64,000 bases of DNA from Papaver somniferum (GCF_003573695.1 NC_039359.1:75220783-75284782); one strand, 5' to 3'. Positions 19,634 to 32,949 are shown, counted from the first letter of the stretch. Made by a program: numbers and translations. The notes: generated from the sequence alone by a model not told the origin.

Positions 19634-22600
19634 TCACTCTTTGTTCAAGATTTTGGGAACTTTGATGTATGGTTCCTCATAACTTGGAACAGCAGATAAG
19701 ATCGCTTCCCTAAATTTGTAACATCCAATTAGTATACAATTTAAATGGCTATGAAAATGTTTGCCGTATTATTTGAAAAACAAGTGAAACAATACAAAGG
19801 AAACAAACAAAAAACAAAAAGAATACCTATTGCCAAATGTTTCGGGTACATCATTTCGTAAATTGCCACCTTCCGTATCTGTAAATAGTAATGAGTCAGA
19901 TAATAGAAGCAAAGCAATATGCCTAGTGAGCGAGGTAAGGATGTATAGCGCAGATCGAGCTGGTACAGTTTGTAAAATTTACATGAGACTGAATACTACT
20001 AGCATATATCGCAGCAGAACAAAAGAAAAATGAGCAATTGACTAATTGGGCATTCTCACTAGTCATGACTAACAAGAATCATAAACCGATCAAATTAGCA
20101 CCCTAACAGAAATTCCTAGACTTATTGTTAATTTCTTTCAGTGTTAGTCTGTAAGTTAGAGCCTCAAGTTGGTTTCTAGTAACTACTGTGAACAGTATTA
20201 TCTGCACATAAACTTGGTTGAAGTTCGAATGCTTAAAATTGAAATTTACGCAGCAGGCACAATCTATTTATAACTTGATATGAAACTTTTGCATGCGAAA
20301 ATGAGTTTTAACGGATTAACTCTAAAGTACTAGTGAAGTTATGGAAGCACCTGCGCGAAGTGCTGGTTCAATGCTTTGAAGATCAACTGCTTGAAGTTGT
20401 CCAAACCTGTGGCCAAAAGATGCAAATTCAGGTCAACTCTAAGAAGTTAACAAACCAAAAGTGAGAACCAACACCTAATAAAATTCAGGTCAACTTCTAA
20501 TAAAATTGAAAACACAGAAGAAAAAAAACCTAACTAGCTAGCACAGTGTAGAATACAAAAGACGAGTTCAACAAATCTAATGCAATTGAGGAAGTATCAC
20601 AACCAACTACGAATCCCACTCCAACAATGATCAAGCTAGGACATTTGGATTTCCTATATTAAGATTACCTCATAGAGGGGAAGACAACAAAGATTCAATG
20701 TAGGACATGCCAGGTTAAATCATGACAAAAGATATATATATATATACTACTAACTGATAAGATGAACATGTTCTGAATGTTAACAGAAGTTAATTTAATA
20801 CTGGAAATAAAAGGAAAGGAACTGAAGTTAAAACGAAGTTTAATTAGAGTCTACACATGATTCTTTTGCAGCAAACATGACAAAGTAGTCTATCTTAGCT
20901 TATGAAAGCATATAGATGAGAATAAGCATTTATGTTTTGCTAGGTGGTTTCTTGATTGCAGTCTTCTAAAGAAGATAAACAATGGCGATGGAATACTTAG
21001 ATTATTATTGTATGACTATGGATCTTTTGGGTAAATAACTATACATTGATTTTCCCGATAAATCGAACAGTTCAAACTGAATTTAAGCAAATCTATCCGA
21101 TGATATTTGCTTATACAATCACTGGACTTTGGAGTTTGGATTCAGATAATGGTGATTGTTTCCTGTCAAAGAAAATAATATGCCGTAACTAACAAAGTGC
21201 ATTCAAATACTAGTTCTAAAAGTAAGGCGTAAGCCATTCATTGTAATAACAACATTGACATGAGAATTCTGATACAAGATCAGTTATGATAGTAAGCCAC
21301 TGATAATTTTACTACAGATAAGCCATGTATATACTCTTGTAATCTAAACATATACAACACTTATAATCCAGTGAACAATAAAGGCTTGGTGCTGATCCGA
21401 CAAACAAACTTCTACTTGAGCAATCCTTCAAAGTTTCAAGCATATTACTTTTAAAGAGATTATAAAGTCAAGAGACTGAATCTCTAAATTGTCTAAGTTG
21501 CGGGAAGTTATAAAATTTATGTGAAAGAATTTTAACAGCATCTAATTAATCTGCCTCTATCGGAGGTACTAAAGACTTCAACAATTCGTCTACACCTACA
21601 GAGGGTTTCCCCTCTTAGTGAATGACACACTATGTGCCTCCCTCAAGACACTTGGTCCTCCAAAGCATCTAAAAGAAATAAAATTACAGGACAAATAAAT
21701 ATTGTATCCGAGGATCAACATCTAGACAAACGATTATTGGGAATCATGTCTTGTCAATGTCTAGATAATCCCACCATAATCATCATTAGTGTAAAAGCTC
21801 ACTTTGATTTCTTCAGCAAAATTGAATCAACCCAGTTTCAGAAAATATCAAAAAGCTCCAATTTTTCTATGGCAACTATAGTATATTGTCAACTACTTCA
21901 AATACAATATATTAAAAGATCTTGATTATGTAGAGAGATCCAAGCTAGCTTTAGTGAAAAAGAGAGAAAATGAAAAGAAAATACTGCCATTTAGTACCTA
22001 CTGACTAGCTGTTGGAAAATACTGTCAGCGTTTTAGAAAAGAAAGCCAGGTTGGTTCATCAAACGTCGAGAACAATTCCTACCACTGAGTGAAAGCTCCC
22101 TAGTAACACCCAGTTCCCCACAAGAGCAAAACCCATCCTTGAAATGATGGAATTGCCTCACCACAATCTCTCTATCAACAATCTCGGAAATGAATTTGGT
22201 TGCTTCGAGACAATCCCCAAAAATCCTAAGGTTTTTACTTTTTAAAAGTCACACCGCAGGTCCGGTATTCAGTAATCCAAAAGCAACTGCTAATCTCTCC
22301 ATAATTAAATAACATTCTCAGTGACTAATGAGGCTTGGTGTCGTTGACATAAACAAGCATCTACTTGAACAATCCTTCAAATGCTTCAAGCATATTACTG
22401 TTGATAGAGATATTGAGTAAAGAGACCCAATCTCTGAACAGTCTGAATTTTTGTGGTGAAGATTTATGTGAGCATATTAAACAACAGCATCAAATTCATC
22501 TAACTCTATCGAAGCTATTGAAGTTGCTAATATGTATGACAATGATTATGAGCAAAAGTGGTCTCTCTCACTAAACTGACAAATCCTCGAATTATAAAAG

Positions 22601-23155
22601 GCTACAGAATGACATTCCAAAGATAGCTAAAATCATTCCCGTTTATAAAAATGCTCAAATCACCACAAAATGATCAATCCTGTGGGCTAGACATTCAAAC
22701 CCTAACTTTTAAATTAGCAAACAATCATTTGAACTAATCAGTAGAACTAAACATTCATCGACTATGATGATACTACCATTTCAAACGAAATCAAAACAAT
22801 GTAATAAAGAGAGAATTACCAGTCAATTACTTGTCGAATTTTAGGAGCAAACTCCTCAACCTGAAATTACACAGTATATGACCATCATGAACAAAAGAAG
22901 TGAAAATCAAATCAGTAAATAGAGAATTGATAGAGAGAGTGAATTACTAACTTCATTTGGTGTGAGGGAGATACGAGCAGTTTGAGCTAATCTAGAAACA
23001 TCAGGAGGAGGAAGTACTGAAGATTGAGTTGAGAAATTACGAGGTTTATTAGCATTACTGCTGGTTAGTTGTTGTGAGAACCAAACAAGAGATTTATGCT
23101 GTTGATAATGGTGGTGTAGCGAAGGTCTGCACCTAATTGCAGCATTCGCATACAT
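19634..23155 (-). CDS. gatC: Glutamyl-tRNA(Gln) amidotransferase subunit C, organellar
   Basis: Subunit of the GatCAB complex that, in chloroplasts and mitochondria, turns Glu-tRNA(Gln) into Gln-tRNA(Gln). Five exons on the minus strand: 22952-23155, 22820-22860, 20351-20406, 19827-19878 and 19634-19709. All have GT/AG junctions and consistent phases and encode 142 residues. The N-terminal 45 or so residues are Ser/Arg/His-rich, as in an organelle transit peptide ([12 protein letters not shown]). The mature part shows [20 protein letters not shown], then [48 protein letters not shown] and [20 protein letters not shown], all matching plant GatC. Length fits the family. The ATG at 23155 is the first in frame. 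No damage seen; this is the one clearly intact host gene here. The 2.4-kb second intron carries repeats. Confidence 0.93.
21370..21570 (+). repeat. Dispersed low-copy repeat, copy 1 of 3
   Basis: Shares AGGCTTGGTG, CTACTTGA.CAATCCTTCAAA, TTCAAGCATATTACT and CAGCATCTAATTAATCTGCC-like wording with 22330-22530 and, in its second half, with 23400-23540. Same orientation in all three. Confidence 0.65.
22330..22530 (+). repeat. Dispersed low-copy repeat, copy 2 of 3
   Basis: Diverged copy of the 21370 repeat, about 960 bp downstream in the same orientation, inside the second intron of gatC. Confidence 0.65.
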
Positions 23156-23399
23156 TCTATCTTTCTTGCTGGTTCAGGGTTCAGGGGAGGAGACAGAAGA
23201 AGAAGAAGAGATAACAGGAAAGAAAAAGAATCAGGGTTCCACTCATATGATATGTCAGCCCGCGGCCCGTCAACGTGTGCAGCTTACAACAGGAAAGGTG
23301 GTGCGAAGTTGCTGCTGGAGGTTGGCCCTTTGTCCCAGTATCGCAGCTGTGAGTCTGATTATGCGGCATTGGTGGCTGTTTGCTGCTCCTATGAATGTT

Positions 23400-23540
23400 T
23401 GGAGATTTGAGAGAGTATTGATCCAAGAGACTCGGTCTCTGGATAGTCAGAATTTTTCGTGGCATTAGAGGTTTATATGAACATATTTCAACAGCATCTA
23501 GTTAATCTACCTCTGTCAAAGCTACTAATGTTGTGAGTAT
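23400..23540 (+). repeat. Dispersed low-copy repeat, copy 3 of 3
   Basis: Contains the second half of the repeat (CAACAGCATCTAGTTAATCT). Lies between the gatC start and the transmembrane exon of the ERECTA-like pseudogene, where the kinase exons of that gene would be expected. Confidence 0.6.
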
Positions 23541-23548
23541 CTATGACT

Positions 23549-23720
23549 CTATAAGTAGTAACAAAGAGCTACAAGAACTACGATAAGAACTACAATAATA
23601 CAGACTAGAACTATAAGAGCTATGATGAGCTTGGAGAGTTGGCCATCACTGGATCCTTCATCAGATGTTCAAGGACATGATTGCGACCAGCTTCCACATA
23701 GCAATGGATTCCCAAAGAAG
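23549..23720 (-). pseudogene. ERECTA-like pseudogene: juxtamembrane and transmembrane exon
   Basis: After the acceptor TTAG at 23721-23724 the minus strand reads SFFGNPLLCGSWSQSCP, the conserved post-LRR motif of ERECTA-family receptors, then an in-frame TGA at 23669-23671, then in the same frame GQLSKLI and a hydrophobic run (IIALIVLVCIIVVLIVVL) typical of the transmembrane helix, and a stop at 23549-23551. No kinase motifs follow before gatC. The MULE target-site copy lies only 12 bp from the acceptor. Either the gene ends as a secreted LRR protein at the TGA, or, more likely, it is a pseudogene that has lost its kinase. Confidence 0.75.
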
Positions 23721-23740
23721 CTAACAACAGATAAAATAAA

Positions 23741-26700
23741 GGGGATTTTAATAAAGTGCCACACTTTAGGTTTTGCCTTTAAGAAAGTGCCACCATTTTT
23801 TTCAGAGTTTATAAAATGCCACACATTTGACTTTTGCCGTTCTATTTTTTTGAAAAAACAGTAACCTGGCGTTAGTAACCGTTAGTGCTTACGTGGCATT
23901 AAATCACCCCTATAAAATGACATTGAAGCCCCTGGATCAGTAATATGGAACGAGTTAACCAGTGACTGAGTTAATAGTTAACTCGTGACTCGGTCCACGT
24001 GAAAAAAACGTGAACAATTTTATAACGGTCGGAAGACACGTGTCATTAAATTCTTCAGATCTGGAGAAATTTTTAACGGTCATATTCAGGCCATATTCAT
24101 CATTTTCAAGCTGTATATATAGCTATGAAGAACACAGACTCTTCTTTACTCAATTTCTTCAGAAGTTCAACACAATTTTCCAACTAGCAAGGATGATAAA
24201 TTTTTCAACACAATTCTTCTTTACACACAAAAATGAGCCAAAGGGTGATAAATTCTCCAAGAAGTAACAGTTGCAGTAGCAAAAGCAGCAGCAACAGCAA
24301 AGTTAGACAGCAAAGCAAGATTATCCCATCAAAATAAAACTGACTTCTGGTACATATAAATGTCCAGACCAGAATCAGTGTGTAAAGCAACAAAGAAACC
24401 TAACCAACCAACACCTGCCTACCAGCAAAGTTCACAACAGATCGAACACACCAAAAACACACACACACACTTCTATTTCCTAGTCTTCATAGTCTTCTTA
24501 GACTTTGCCTGCTTTCCCTTTGTGACTGCAAGATGTTGACTCACAGATCCAATACCAGCAAAGTTCTGACTGAAATTTTGATTATCTTGATTAGTGCCAG
24601 GTCCTGCTGGTGGTCTTCCATGAGTGTTAGGTCCTGCAGATGAGTCACCAACAAATGATGATGTACCTCTAGATGTGTTTGCCTTTGCTTTACCCCTTGC
24701 AGTGCTACTTTCAGGATGATCTCTACTAGTGAAGGTGCAGTTTGCAGCATCATACTCAGTGCTTGGATTGAATCCAGTTTGGTTTTTACCAACATCACCA
24801 CCAGCACAGGTTCTCTTGTTGTGACCAGCAGTAGATCCACATTTTCCACACTTTCTTTTCTTCACCACAGTTTCAGGTTCATCATAACTTCTCTTCCTCT
24901 TCTTTGCTGGTCTTCCAGTTTTTCTCTAATAAGGAGGAGGCTTTATGTTGACGTCCATGGTTGGATGCCAAAAGAAGAGATAAGAAATGAGAAACTTAAA
25001 GTAATGAAACCCTAAAGATTCTTAAATAGAGAATAAAGAAAAATAAAGATATAATATCTTAAAAGTAAATGCACCACATTCAATAAAGTTTATAAATGTA
25101 CCTGATCTTCCCACACCCATTCAGTTATGTCTTCTAATGATTTGACAACATCTGCATATGTGTTCCTATAATATTCCACAGTATAGTAAGGAGCACAATA
25201 GTTGTTCAACCAATAAAATAAATGTGTCAGTACTATGGACAATACTACAATAAAGTGCATGAATAATACAAAGAACTTACTCTTTCCAGTTGGGCCTTAG
25301 CAGCTTCAATGCACATACAACATGTTGACAAGGGAATCCCCTTAGCTGCCATTGCAAACAAGTGCATTGCTTGTCTACAATATTCACTGTGAAGATTTTC
25401 TTGGTGATCACATTAGTTACCAAATAAATTTGTCCAACGACACTACCTTCTGCATCGAACTTACCAACCAAGTCAAGCATTTTATTTATTAATTTAACAG
25501 CAGCAGAGACCAATCCATTTTCATCCCACTTAGCAGATTCTTCCCTTCTCTTAAAGAACAAACCCATTACTAACTGACCGTACATCATGCCTAGTTGAAT
25601 TATAGGTTTATCTCTCATATTAGAAGCCATGGAATTAAAAGATTCAGAAAAATTATTATTCATATGCTCACAACAGCTAATCGGATCAAAATAGGCCTTA
25701 GACCAAGTACCCGGATCTTCTTTCCTAAGATATTCACCAGCATCAGCATTTTCTTTGCATATGTTTTCAAAGTGCTCCTACATTGCAAATAAATCACAAT
25801 TATATATAACCTACAAACTAACAATCAAAAAATATGGGAAGTTTTCTGACAAGAGGCACAAACCTGAAAATGCTTTACTTTGTAAGCTTTGCATGCATTC
25901 CACAATGAACTGTGTAAGGTGGGTGCCTTGTAGTACTTCTTGAAGTTATTTGTATAAGTGCCTGCATATGCAAATAAATAGTTAGTTCTTGAACCAATAG
26001 AATACATACATAATGTAAAACAGAGGATTAAATTTTCTTACCTGAAACAATACCTAACTCTTGCACCAGGGAAAACCTTAGGAACAGCTTCCAACAGGCC
26101 TTTCTGCCTATCAGAAATAAAAGTAATTCTTCCAGCATAATGTGCATTGATCATTGGAGCCAAGTCCTTGAGGAAGCCAGTCCAGTTTTGCTTAGTTTCA
26201 CTCTGACATGCCTTAATGACTAAAGGAACAAGATTTTTCTGACCATCAATTGATGTTGCAGCCATTAGAACACCACCACGCTTTCCAGTTAGATGGCATT
26301 CATCTAACCCTATGACTGGTCTTCCAGATTTCTGCCATCCTCTCATTGGTGCAGCAAATGAAATAGTCATGCTCATGAATGCCTTATATGCAAATTAAGT
26401 AACCAAACTATGTTACTATTTGAGCATAACATACAAATAAATAAGAAGTATTCAGCTAATGCATACCTTTTTTTCCCATAAGTGTATTTAGCAACAGACC
26501 CTGGATTAGTATGAGCCACCATTGCATAAAAGATGGGTACATCATTGTAGCTGTCTTCATACTTACCAAACAAATCTTCTAAAAGAAGATTTCTTGCCTT
26601 CCATGCATAAATATATGGTATGTTGATGTTATGAGTAACAAAAAATTCCCTTGCAATGTGTCTAGGCTTTGGAATTAACGCCCCAGCTGTCTGCTTTAGC

Positions 26701-28810
26701 TTATCATGTACAACCTCTTTCACAAACTCAGGATCTGCAGATCTGTTAAAACTCTTTGGATTACCAACACAAGTATGTTCTAGATTTACCTTCCTAACAA
26801 TAAAAGTAGACTCATGCCTTTTTGTGCTAGCATTCACAAACCAGTTACAACCATACTCTTCCCTAAACCTACATCTGACTCTTAATCTTTTTTTGTCACT
26901 CTAATATGTCTTGTATTGACAATTTTGTTTTACACAGTAACCTCTAAGATGTTTCTTAAATGCCTTCTTGTCATTAAAAGCATACTTTACCACAATCTTA
27001 GTAGGATCAACATGAGCAACCTCTTCTTCTTCAAGGAATAAAGGTTCTTCTTCTTCATCATTGGGCATACTAAAGTCTTGTTTCCATTTCTGATAATTAA
27101 ACTCTGGTATGGCATCTGTATCATCAATTACTTCAGGACCATATTCTTTATCCTTACTCCCACAATCATTAGAAACTGCAATCAACAAATAACATCAAAG
27201 TGTTAATAAATTTTAAAAAATAAACAATAACAAATTATAAACACTAAAACCCCTTAATACTTCCATACCTTCTTCATTGTCTTCTTCTTCTTCGCTACTA
27301 CTTGAATCGGTGCTTTCATATCCAACTTTATATGTCTTGACAATGTCTTCATATGCAATATCATTCTCTTCATCACTGTCAAAAATTGGTGGAACATTTG
27401 GGTCTTCAATGGGGTGACAGTCATCTACATTTGTGTTCTCTAGCACCACATTCTCCTTCTCTTCATCATTGTTGAACCTTGCATCATTGTTGTTCACTAC
27501 ATCACTGTTGTTCACTACATCACTATTGTTCATTGTATCAACCCAGTAATCATGATTGAAGGTCTCAGTCACTTGAATTGGTACACTGCTTGAACCAACA
27601 ACACTGGCTTGACTAAGGCAAGAATAACCTTGAGACTCCACTTTAGTTAGCAGATCCATGAACAATTGCCTAGCTGCTCCTCCATTTAAGTTTTCCTTCT
27701 CTGATTGAGTTTTCAACCTTGGTGACCTCCTTACACCTTCTCCATTCTTTTCTTGATTTCTCCTCACAGACTTTTCCTTTGAAACTGGCCTCTTAGCAAT
27801 CTTATTAGGGGACTTCTTCGGAGTCTCATCAATTGCAATTAACAATGACAAGCGCAAACAAATAAACCCTTTCTCATCAGGTACAACATGCTCCCAAAAC
27901 TTAAACAAGTCCTCATTTGATTCCAAAACCTCAGCCAAACATGGGTCTGTAGTCCAATATAAACTTAGAATTTCCTTCTCATTAAGGCGCAACTTAACAC
28001 ACAACATCTTCTCAAATTCCTTGAGGTCAATTCTTTCTCTATCCATGTGAGGGAATATCAATGTCAGTTGACTGTTTTCAACAAACACGTTGATGTCTCT
28101 ATATGGATAATATATTTCATCACTGCATCATAAGTAACAATGAAACAATTCAGTAAAACAATACCCTAATCACAGAAAACCCCCAAAAATAAAACCAATA
28201 CAGACCCCAATATCTGCAAACCCTAACTACAGAAAACACTCAAATTTAAACCCTAAAATCGAACATGCAACAACATCGATTTACATAAAAAATTAATAAG
28301 AAGATGAAAAGAGAGATGGGTTTCTTCAGAAATGGAGAAAAACGAATTTAGGATTTTAGTAAATCATACCACTTGTTGTTACTCCCGTTTTTCTTCTTCT
28401 TCGGCATCTTCAACTTTGTTGAAACCCTATACTCAGAATCTCGATTGATCAAAATTCCTAAACTAAATCTTTCTGTAGAACCCTAATTTTTCTAACCTAA
28501 GTTTCTCTGCTGGAAAGACATGGAGAGAACGAAGAAAGAAAATAGAAATGAGAAAGTCAAACCCTTGGTGTGCTTTCATTCTCGCGAGGATAGGAAGGTA
28601 AATTAACCAGCTACCACGTGTCAAGTTCTCTCATTGCCACACTCTAGAGCCGTCAATGTATAAACAGGTGTCAGAATCTTTACCTGGTCAGCGAACTTTT
28701 GACCAGCCAAGTGGGTGCAGACGGAAACACTAACGTTTGTGGCACTAAATAAACTTTCAGAAAAACGGTGTCATGTTCTTATATCGGAAATGCAGATTGT
28801 GGCATTTCCT
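23741..28810 (-). mobile_element. Mutator-like element (MuDR/MULE) in an ERECTA-like intron
   Basis: Contains the minus-strand MULE transposase gene at 24473-28407. The outer 80 bp at each end are diverged inverted repeats with shared wording (AAAGTGCCACACTTT / GGAAATGCCACAATCT, then TTCAGAGTTTATAAAATGCCAC / CTGAAAGTTTATTTAGTGCCAC). A 9-bp direct repeat TAAAATAAA flanks it at 23732-23740 and 28811-28819, the length expected for MULEs, although AT-rich. Removing it rejoins an intron of the LRR gene next to its acceptor site. Confidence 0.8.
24473..28407 (-). pseudogene. MuDR-family MULE transposase, multi-exon, disabled
   Basis: Exons (minus): 28370-28407 (MPKKKKNGSNNK), 27269-28122 (N-terminal region with an acidic end), 26467-27175 (MuDR DNA-binding part, VKYAFNDKKAFKKHLRGYC, and RLRVRCREEYGCNWFV), 26042-26371 (transposase core, GWQKSGRPVIGLDECHLTGK and RITFISDRQKGLLEAVPKVF), 25864-25961, 25281-25777 (SWIM zinc finger CTCLQWQLRGFPCQHVVCAL), about 25102-25215, and 24473 to about 24997 (KTGRPAKKRKR and zinc knuckle CGKCGSTAGHNKRTC). 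Damage: in-frame TAG after QYKTY near 26900, TAG after PPPY near 24928, and a frameshift at RHLY in the 25864-25961 exon. The product would cut and paste the element in the nucleus; this copy looks inactive, although domain order is complete. Confidence 0.85.
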
Positions 28811-28876
28811 TAAAATAAACTGTCAGGAGTGAACAATATATTAATCCAATAATAACTCAATCAGTTAATAATATAC

Positions 28877-31800
28877 CTTGCAGGCGGAAACTTCAAGTTA
28901 GGAGGAACTAGACCTGACAAGTTGTTGTTTGCAAGATCCCTGTATCCGCATAAAAATGGAGTTAGTGAAGCATTTTAGTTAACACCAGTGCACCAAACTG
29001 ACAGTTGATAAACCAAGGCCTTACAAGGAGTTAATATATTGCAATTGACCCAATTCGTCTGGGATCTGGCCTGAGATATTATTGAAAGACAAGTCCCTAT
29101 GAGATGTAATAGCAAGGTCAGAATCAAATGGCACAACAAACAGTATTTAATATGTCAAACGCATTTGGTTGTTTGTAAACTTACAGAATCTGAAGATTTC
29201 TGAGATTTCCAAATTCGGCTAGTATAGGACCATCAAGATGGTTCTTGCTCAGATTCCTAGATGTGAAAATGCACAAGTTCATTACTAAGAATTTCTCATG
29301 AAACTAAGTTAGAAAATATTCATAGAAAGAAAGTTTTACTGACAAGGTAACAAGATATTGTAGATAACCAACTGATGACGGCACACCTCCTGAAAAGTTG
29401 TTGCTAGAAAGATCCCTACATCATAACCTTAAGTTAGCTTAAAGATTATTTACGGGGGGTAGAAAACAATCCAGCTCTTTAGACTTACAATGTGTTCAGA
29501 TTTACTATTCTTCCAATCTCAACAGGAATACGTCCTTCGAAATGATTCGTGGAGAGATTTCTGCAGATTACAAAGGAAAAATGTTTAAAACGAACAACGA
29601 GAAAAGAAGCGATAATTCTAAACAGAGAAGAACACTAAGAGAGCTTAAAAATGCTTACAAGTAAGTTAGATTTCCCAACTTCTTGAATCCAGAAGGGATA
29701 GAGCCACTTAACCGGTTGCTGTAAACATTACTGAAGACATGCAAATAACAAGAACGAGAAACAACAAAAACATTACTGTAAAATACATATGGCAAACCGA
29801 TAAAACTCACAGCTGATTAAGCGCTGTGCACGAGCTAATATTTTCTGGAATAGGTCCTTCAAGAAAGTTGTTGCCAAGATTCCTGTATCAAGAAGTTACA
29901 TTTTTCAGAACTTTCTCAAATTTAAACAGCAAACAGTTCAAATAGAAATACAAATTAAACTCACAGTAATAACAGTTCTTGTAGCTTCCCAAGCTCTGCT
30001 GGAATTCTGCCAACTAGGTGATTGTCATTCAGCCGCCTGTTTATGTACCTTATTTGTCAAGATTGAATATCATTATCATACTGAAGGAAAACACTCACAG
30101 ATAACGTAGTTTAGTCATTTTTCCCAGATCCTGGGGAATTGATCCTGTCACTTTATTTCTATGGAGGTTCCTGCAGAAAACACTCGCAACAAATTCAGCA
30201 TTCAGTATACCAAGTGCCATTAAAAGATACACACCACATCCCTGAACAATGAACCAAGCAAACTCACAATGTTCCAAGGTTAGATAGATTGCCAAGACTC
30301 GGTGGAATCATCCCAACAAGTTCGTTCTCGCTTAAGTCTCTACAAACATTCAAAAACACAAATCTTAGAATATTTACAGCAATACAAGCAAACATAAATG
30401 ACAAGTGGTCAAGTGCAAATACATACAGCAAATGAAGGGCTTGCATCTGACCCAGCTCTGGAATGTTCCCAGTAAGCTGGTTACCTTGAAAAAACCTAGT
30501 GAATTAACAGCCAATTACCCATATTAGATCGTCTGTGGGAGCTCAACTTTAGAAGTCATATCAAATACTACATAAGTAAATAAAATGAAATAAGTAAAGA
30601 AAGAAATCACACAAGAGCCTAGCCATTTGTAAACGACCAATACTGTGAGGAATTTCCCGGGCGATCTGATTGTGTGCAAGATTCCTGAAACCATATTAAA
30701 TTGTCATAAACACGAGTATTTCAATCAAGAAACTATTGAAAAAGTGGTAGAGATGAAGCGACTTACAAGATTGCAATAGTTGTACAATTACCAATATTTT
30801 CAGGGATGATACCACTTATGTTGTTGCCACTCACATCACTGATATAGGTACCATTGAAGTCATAATTCTAATAGAAAAAACTAGATTCAGGAATAGAAAT
30901 AGAGCAACATTCAAAAAAGAGTTAATACTTACAAGTACTGCAGAGTCAGACCAGTCATTGGACACATACCAGGAGACAGTCTCCCATGTAAATTATTTTT
31001 TCCCAGGTCTCTGCACCACCAATTACACTCTCAACAAGATAAGAATACAAAGACAAATAACCCTCATATAAGTGATAAATTAGCCATGATTATTGTGAAG
31101 TATACAAAGTACTTACAAATACCGCAATACTCCATTCGAAAAGATTGATATAGGAATAGGTCCAGTCAACTGATTTTAGCCCAAACCCCTGATACATAAC
31201 AACTTATTAGCAACTTAGAACTGCAGAAATTTTGTAATCTAAAGCACATGGGAGATTTGGGGTCTCCCTTCTCTGTTTTTGGCTTCTTGTAAGTTGACTC
31301 TTCTTTTTGAATACAATCTTCTTATTTCAAAAAACAAAATTAAAAAAAAAAAAGAAAAAAAGAAGAAGAAGAAGAATGGTGAAACTTACAAAGCTTTCAG
31401 AGTATGGAGTCTTGACAACGGAGGAATAAGACCAGTAAACTGGTTGTTAATCAAATATCTGCATTGCAAAATGCCACCTTCAACTTAGTTGACATCAAAG
31501 CAAGCTCTATTGATCAAGTCCCATGCAAAAAAAACCGAAAAGAAAAACGGTATAACTCATAAAACTAGATTTATAATTCTTCGAGATGTTTGAGCTTGGA
31601 TATGGCATATGGTATATGCCCATGTAAAACATTTCTGGATAAGTCCCTACAAGGTGTCAACAACAACAACATTACTTTACAAATGCACAAAACAATATCC
31701 AGCTTAACGAATACTAAAGAGGATAATACAAATAATACTTACAGATATTGTAGCCTTAGACACTTTCCAATTTCATCTGGAATTTTTCCAGTTAAACTGT

Positions 31801-32165
31801 TCCCATTCAAAACTCTTCACAAAATTACCAGACCAAGACAACTACGTAAGTACAACAACACCTGGTGGTACCCAAACAGGGTTCTTCTCTACAGACCAAA
31901 AAACAACTAAATTTGAACAAAAAGGATGAGAGGAGAGAAAAGTAACCCATGCTTACATAGTCTGCAAGCTTTTCAAATCTCCAATAGCAGGTGAGATTTC
32001 CCCGCCAAGATTCACATTTGACAGATTCCTTTCAAATTATAAAAAAAATCAAACCCATTCAGAATTCTAAACCAATCAAGCACTAATAATAAGAAAGACT
32101 AGAAAAAACAAGTCTCAAAAATCATTAAGAAATAGACTTACAATGTGATTACTGAGAGTGTAACA
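28877..32165 (-). pseudogene. ERECTA-like LRR array, one LRR per exon
   Basis: About nineteen exons of 63-75 bp, each one 24-residue LRR with GT/AG borders; one-LRR-per-exon is the hallmark of the ERECTA family. In order: end of the N-cap exon (VTLSVITL, 32142-32165), NLSNVNLGGEISPAIGDLKS, LTGKIPDEIGKC, HIPYAISKLKHL, a repeat with a stop (TAA before NQLTGPIPISIFSNGVLRYL, about 31180), LGKNNLHGRLSPGMCPMTGL, DVSGNNISGIIPENIGNCTT, LAHNQIAREIPHSIGRLQ, ELGQMQALHLL, DLSENELVGMIPPSLGNLSN, HRNKVTGSIPQDLGK, LNDNHLVGRIPAELGKLQE, LGNNFLEGPIPENISS, then five more to NNNLSGLVPPNLKFPPA (28877-28939). The closest relatives should be ERECTA/ERL receptors that read EPF peptides. Confidence 0.85.
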
Positions 32166-32529
32166 ACAACAACAAAAAACAACAGTTTTAATTATCTAAA
32201 ATAGGGCGGTTTTGAAAATTTCTTCCAAAAATATCGTCTCCATAAATCATTACACAAATATAGCTTTTGTGGACTAGTATAGGCAAATATCAGTAAGTAT
32301 TTACTATACTACCACTAAGGTCCAGATTTTTTATGCATAGTCATCTGTGGGTATATTACAGTCAGCTAACTATATTACAGTCAGCTGCCTAGTCGGAGGG
32401 CCTAGTCGGAGAGGATAAAATTATTTAAGCCGAACGACAAATTTTATCTATCTTCGAAACCCTAGCTGTCTGGAGACGTGAAATTGTTTGATCGATCAAG
32501 CGGATTAGTAACAAGGAGATTAAAACTAA

Positions 32530-32949
32530 TGGTGGGTTTGTTTGCAGAATTCACGTTTCTTGGAATTTATAATTCCAATAGGATTACAAATTCTGGGATT
32601 CATATAAATTCGTGTTTGGTTACCCAATTATAATTCTTAGGATTTATAGAGTTTTATTGTTTTAAAGTCTTTGTACCGTTTGGTATTATTCCTCAAATCT
32701 TAAAATTGCATGTATATGGGTTTTAGAGTTAAAAAAATAGTTGATCCACAAATCCATTTATAAGTTTCCCAACAAATCTTAGGGGTGAGGGGTCGGACTC
32801 CATATGGAGGAATTGCTAAAAAAACTGATTCCCGTAGAAAACGTGATTCCAAGGATTCGAGTAACCAAATGTACCAAGAGAAACGTAATTCCACCAAATC
32901 CTCTGGACACATAAATTCCACCTTTAAAATTCTACATCCAAACTCACTA
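32530..32949. mobile_element. Harbinger-like MITE (420 bp)
   Basis: Inverted ends TGGTGGGTTTGTTTGCAGAA and, from the right, TAGTGAGTTTGGATGTAGAA (17 of 22 positions equal over the extended ends), flanked by TAA at 32527-32529 and 32950-32952. A 3-bp TWA duplication and G/T-rich ends are typical of PIF/Harbinger MITEs. Non-coding. Confidence 0.65.

Larger units (their letters stand above)
20407..22819 (-). other. Large second intron of gatC with repeat copies
   Basis: Holds two copies of a diverged repeat (21370-21570 and 22330-22530) and no convincing coding region. A TA microsatellite lies at about 20732-20746. Confidence 0.6.

Noticed and set aside
22040..22330. Possible RNase H-like fragment (minus, [20 protein letters not shown])
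   Set aside because: Some resemblance to plant LINE-type RNase H wording, but it lacks catalytic residues that I could place and is too short to support.
32700..32921. 73-codon minus-strand frame
   Set aside because: It lies within the Harbinger-like MITE and reflects its near-palindromic ends.
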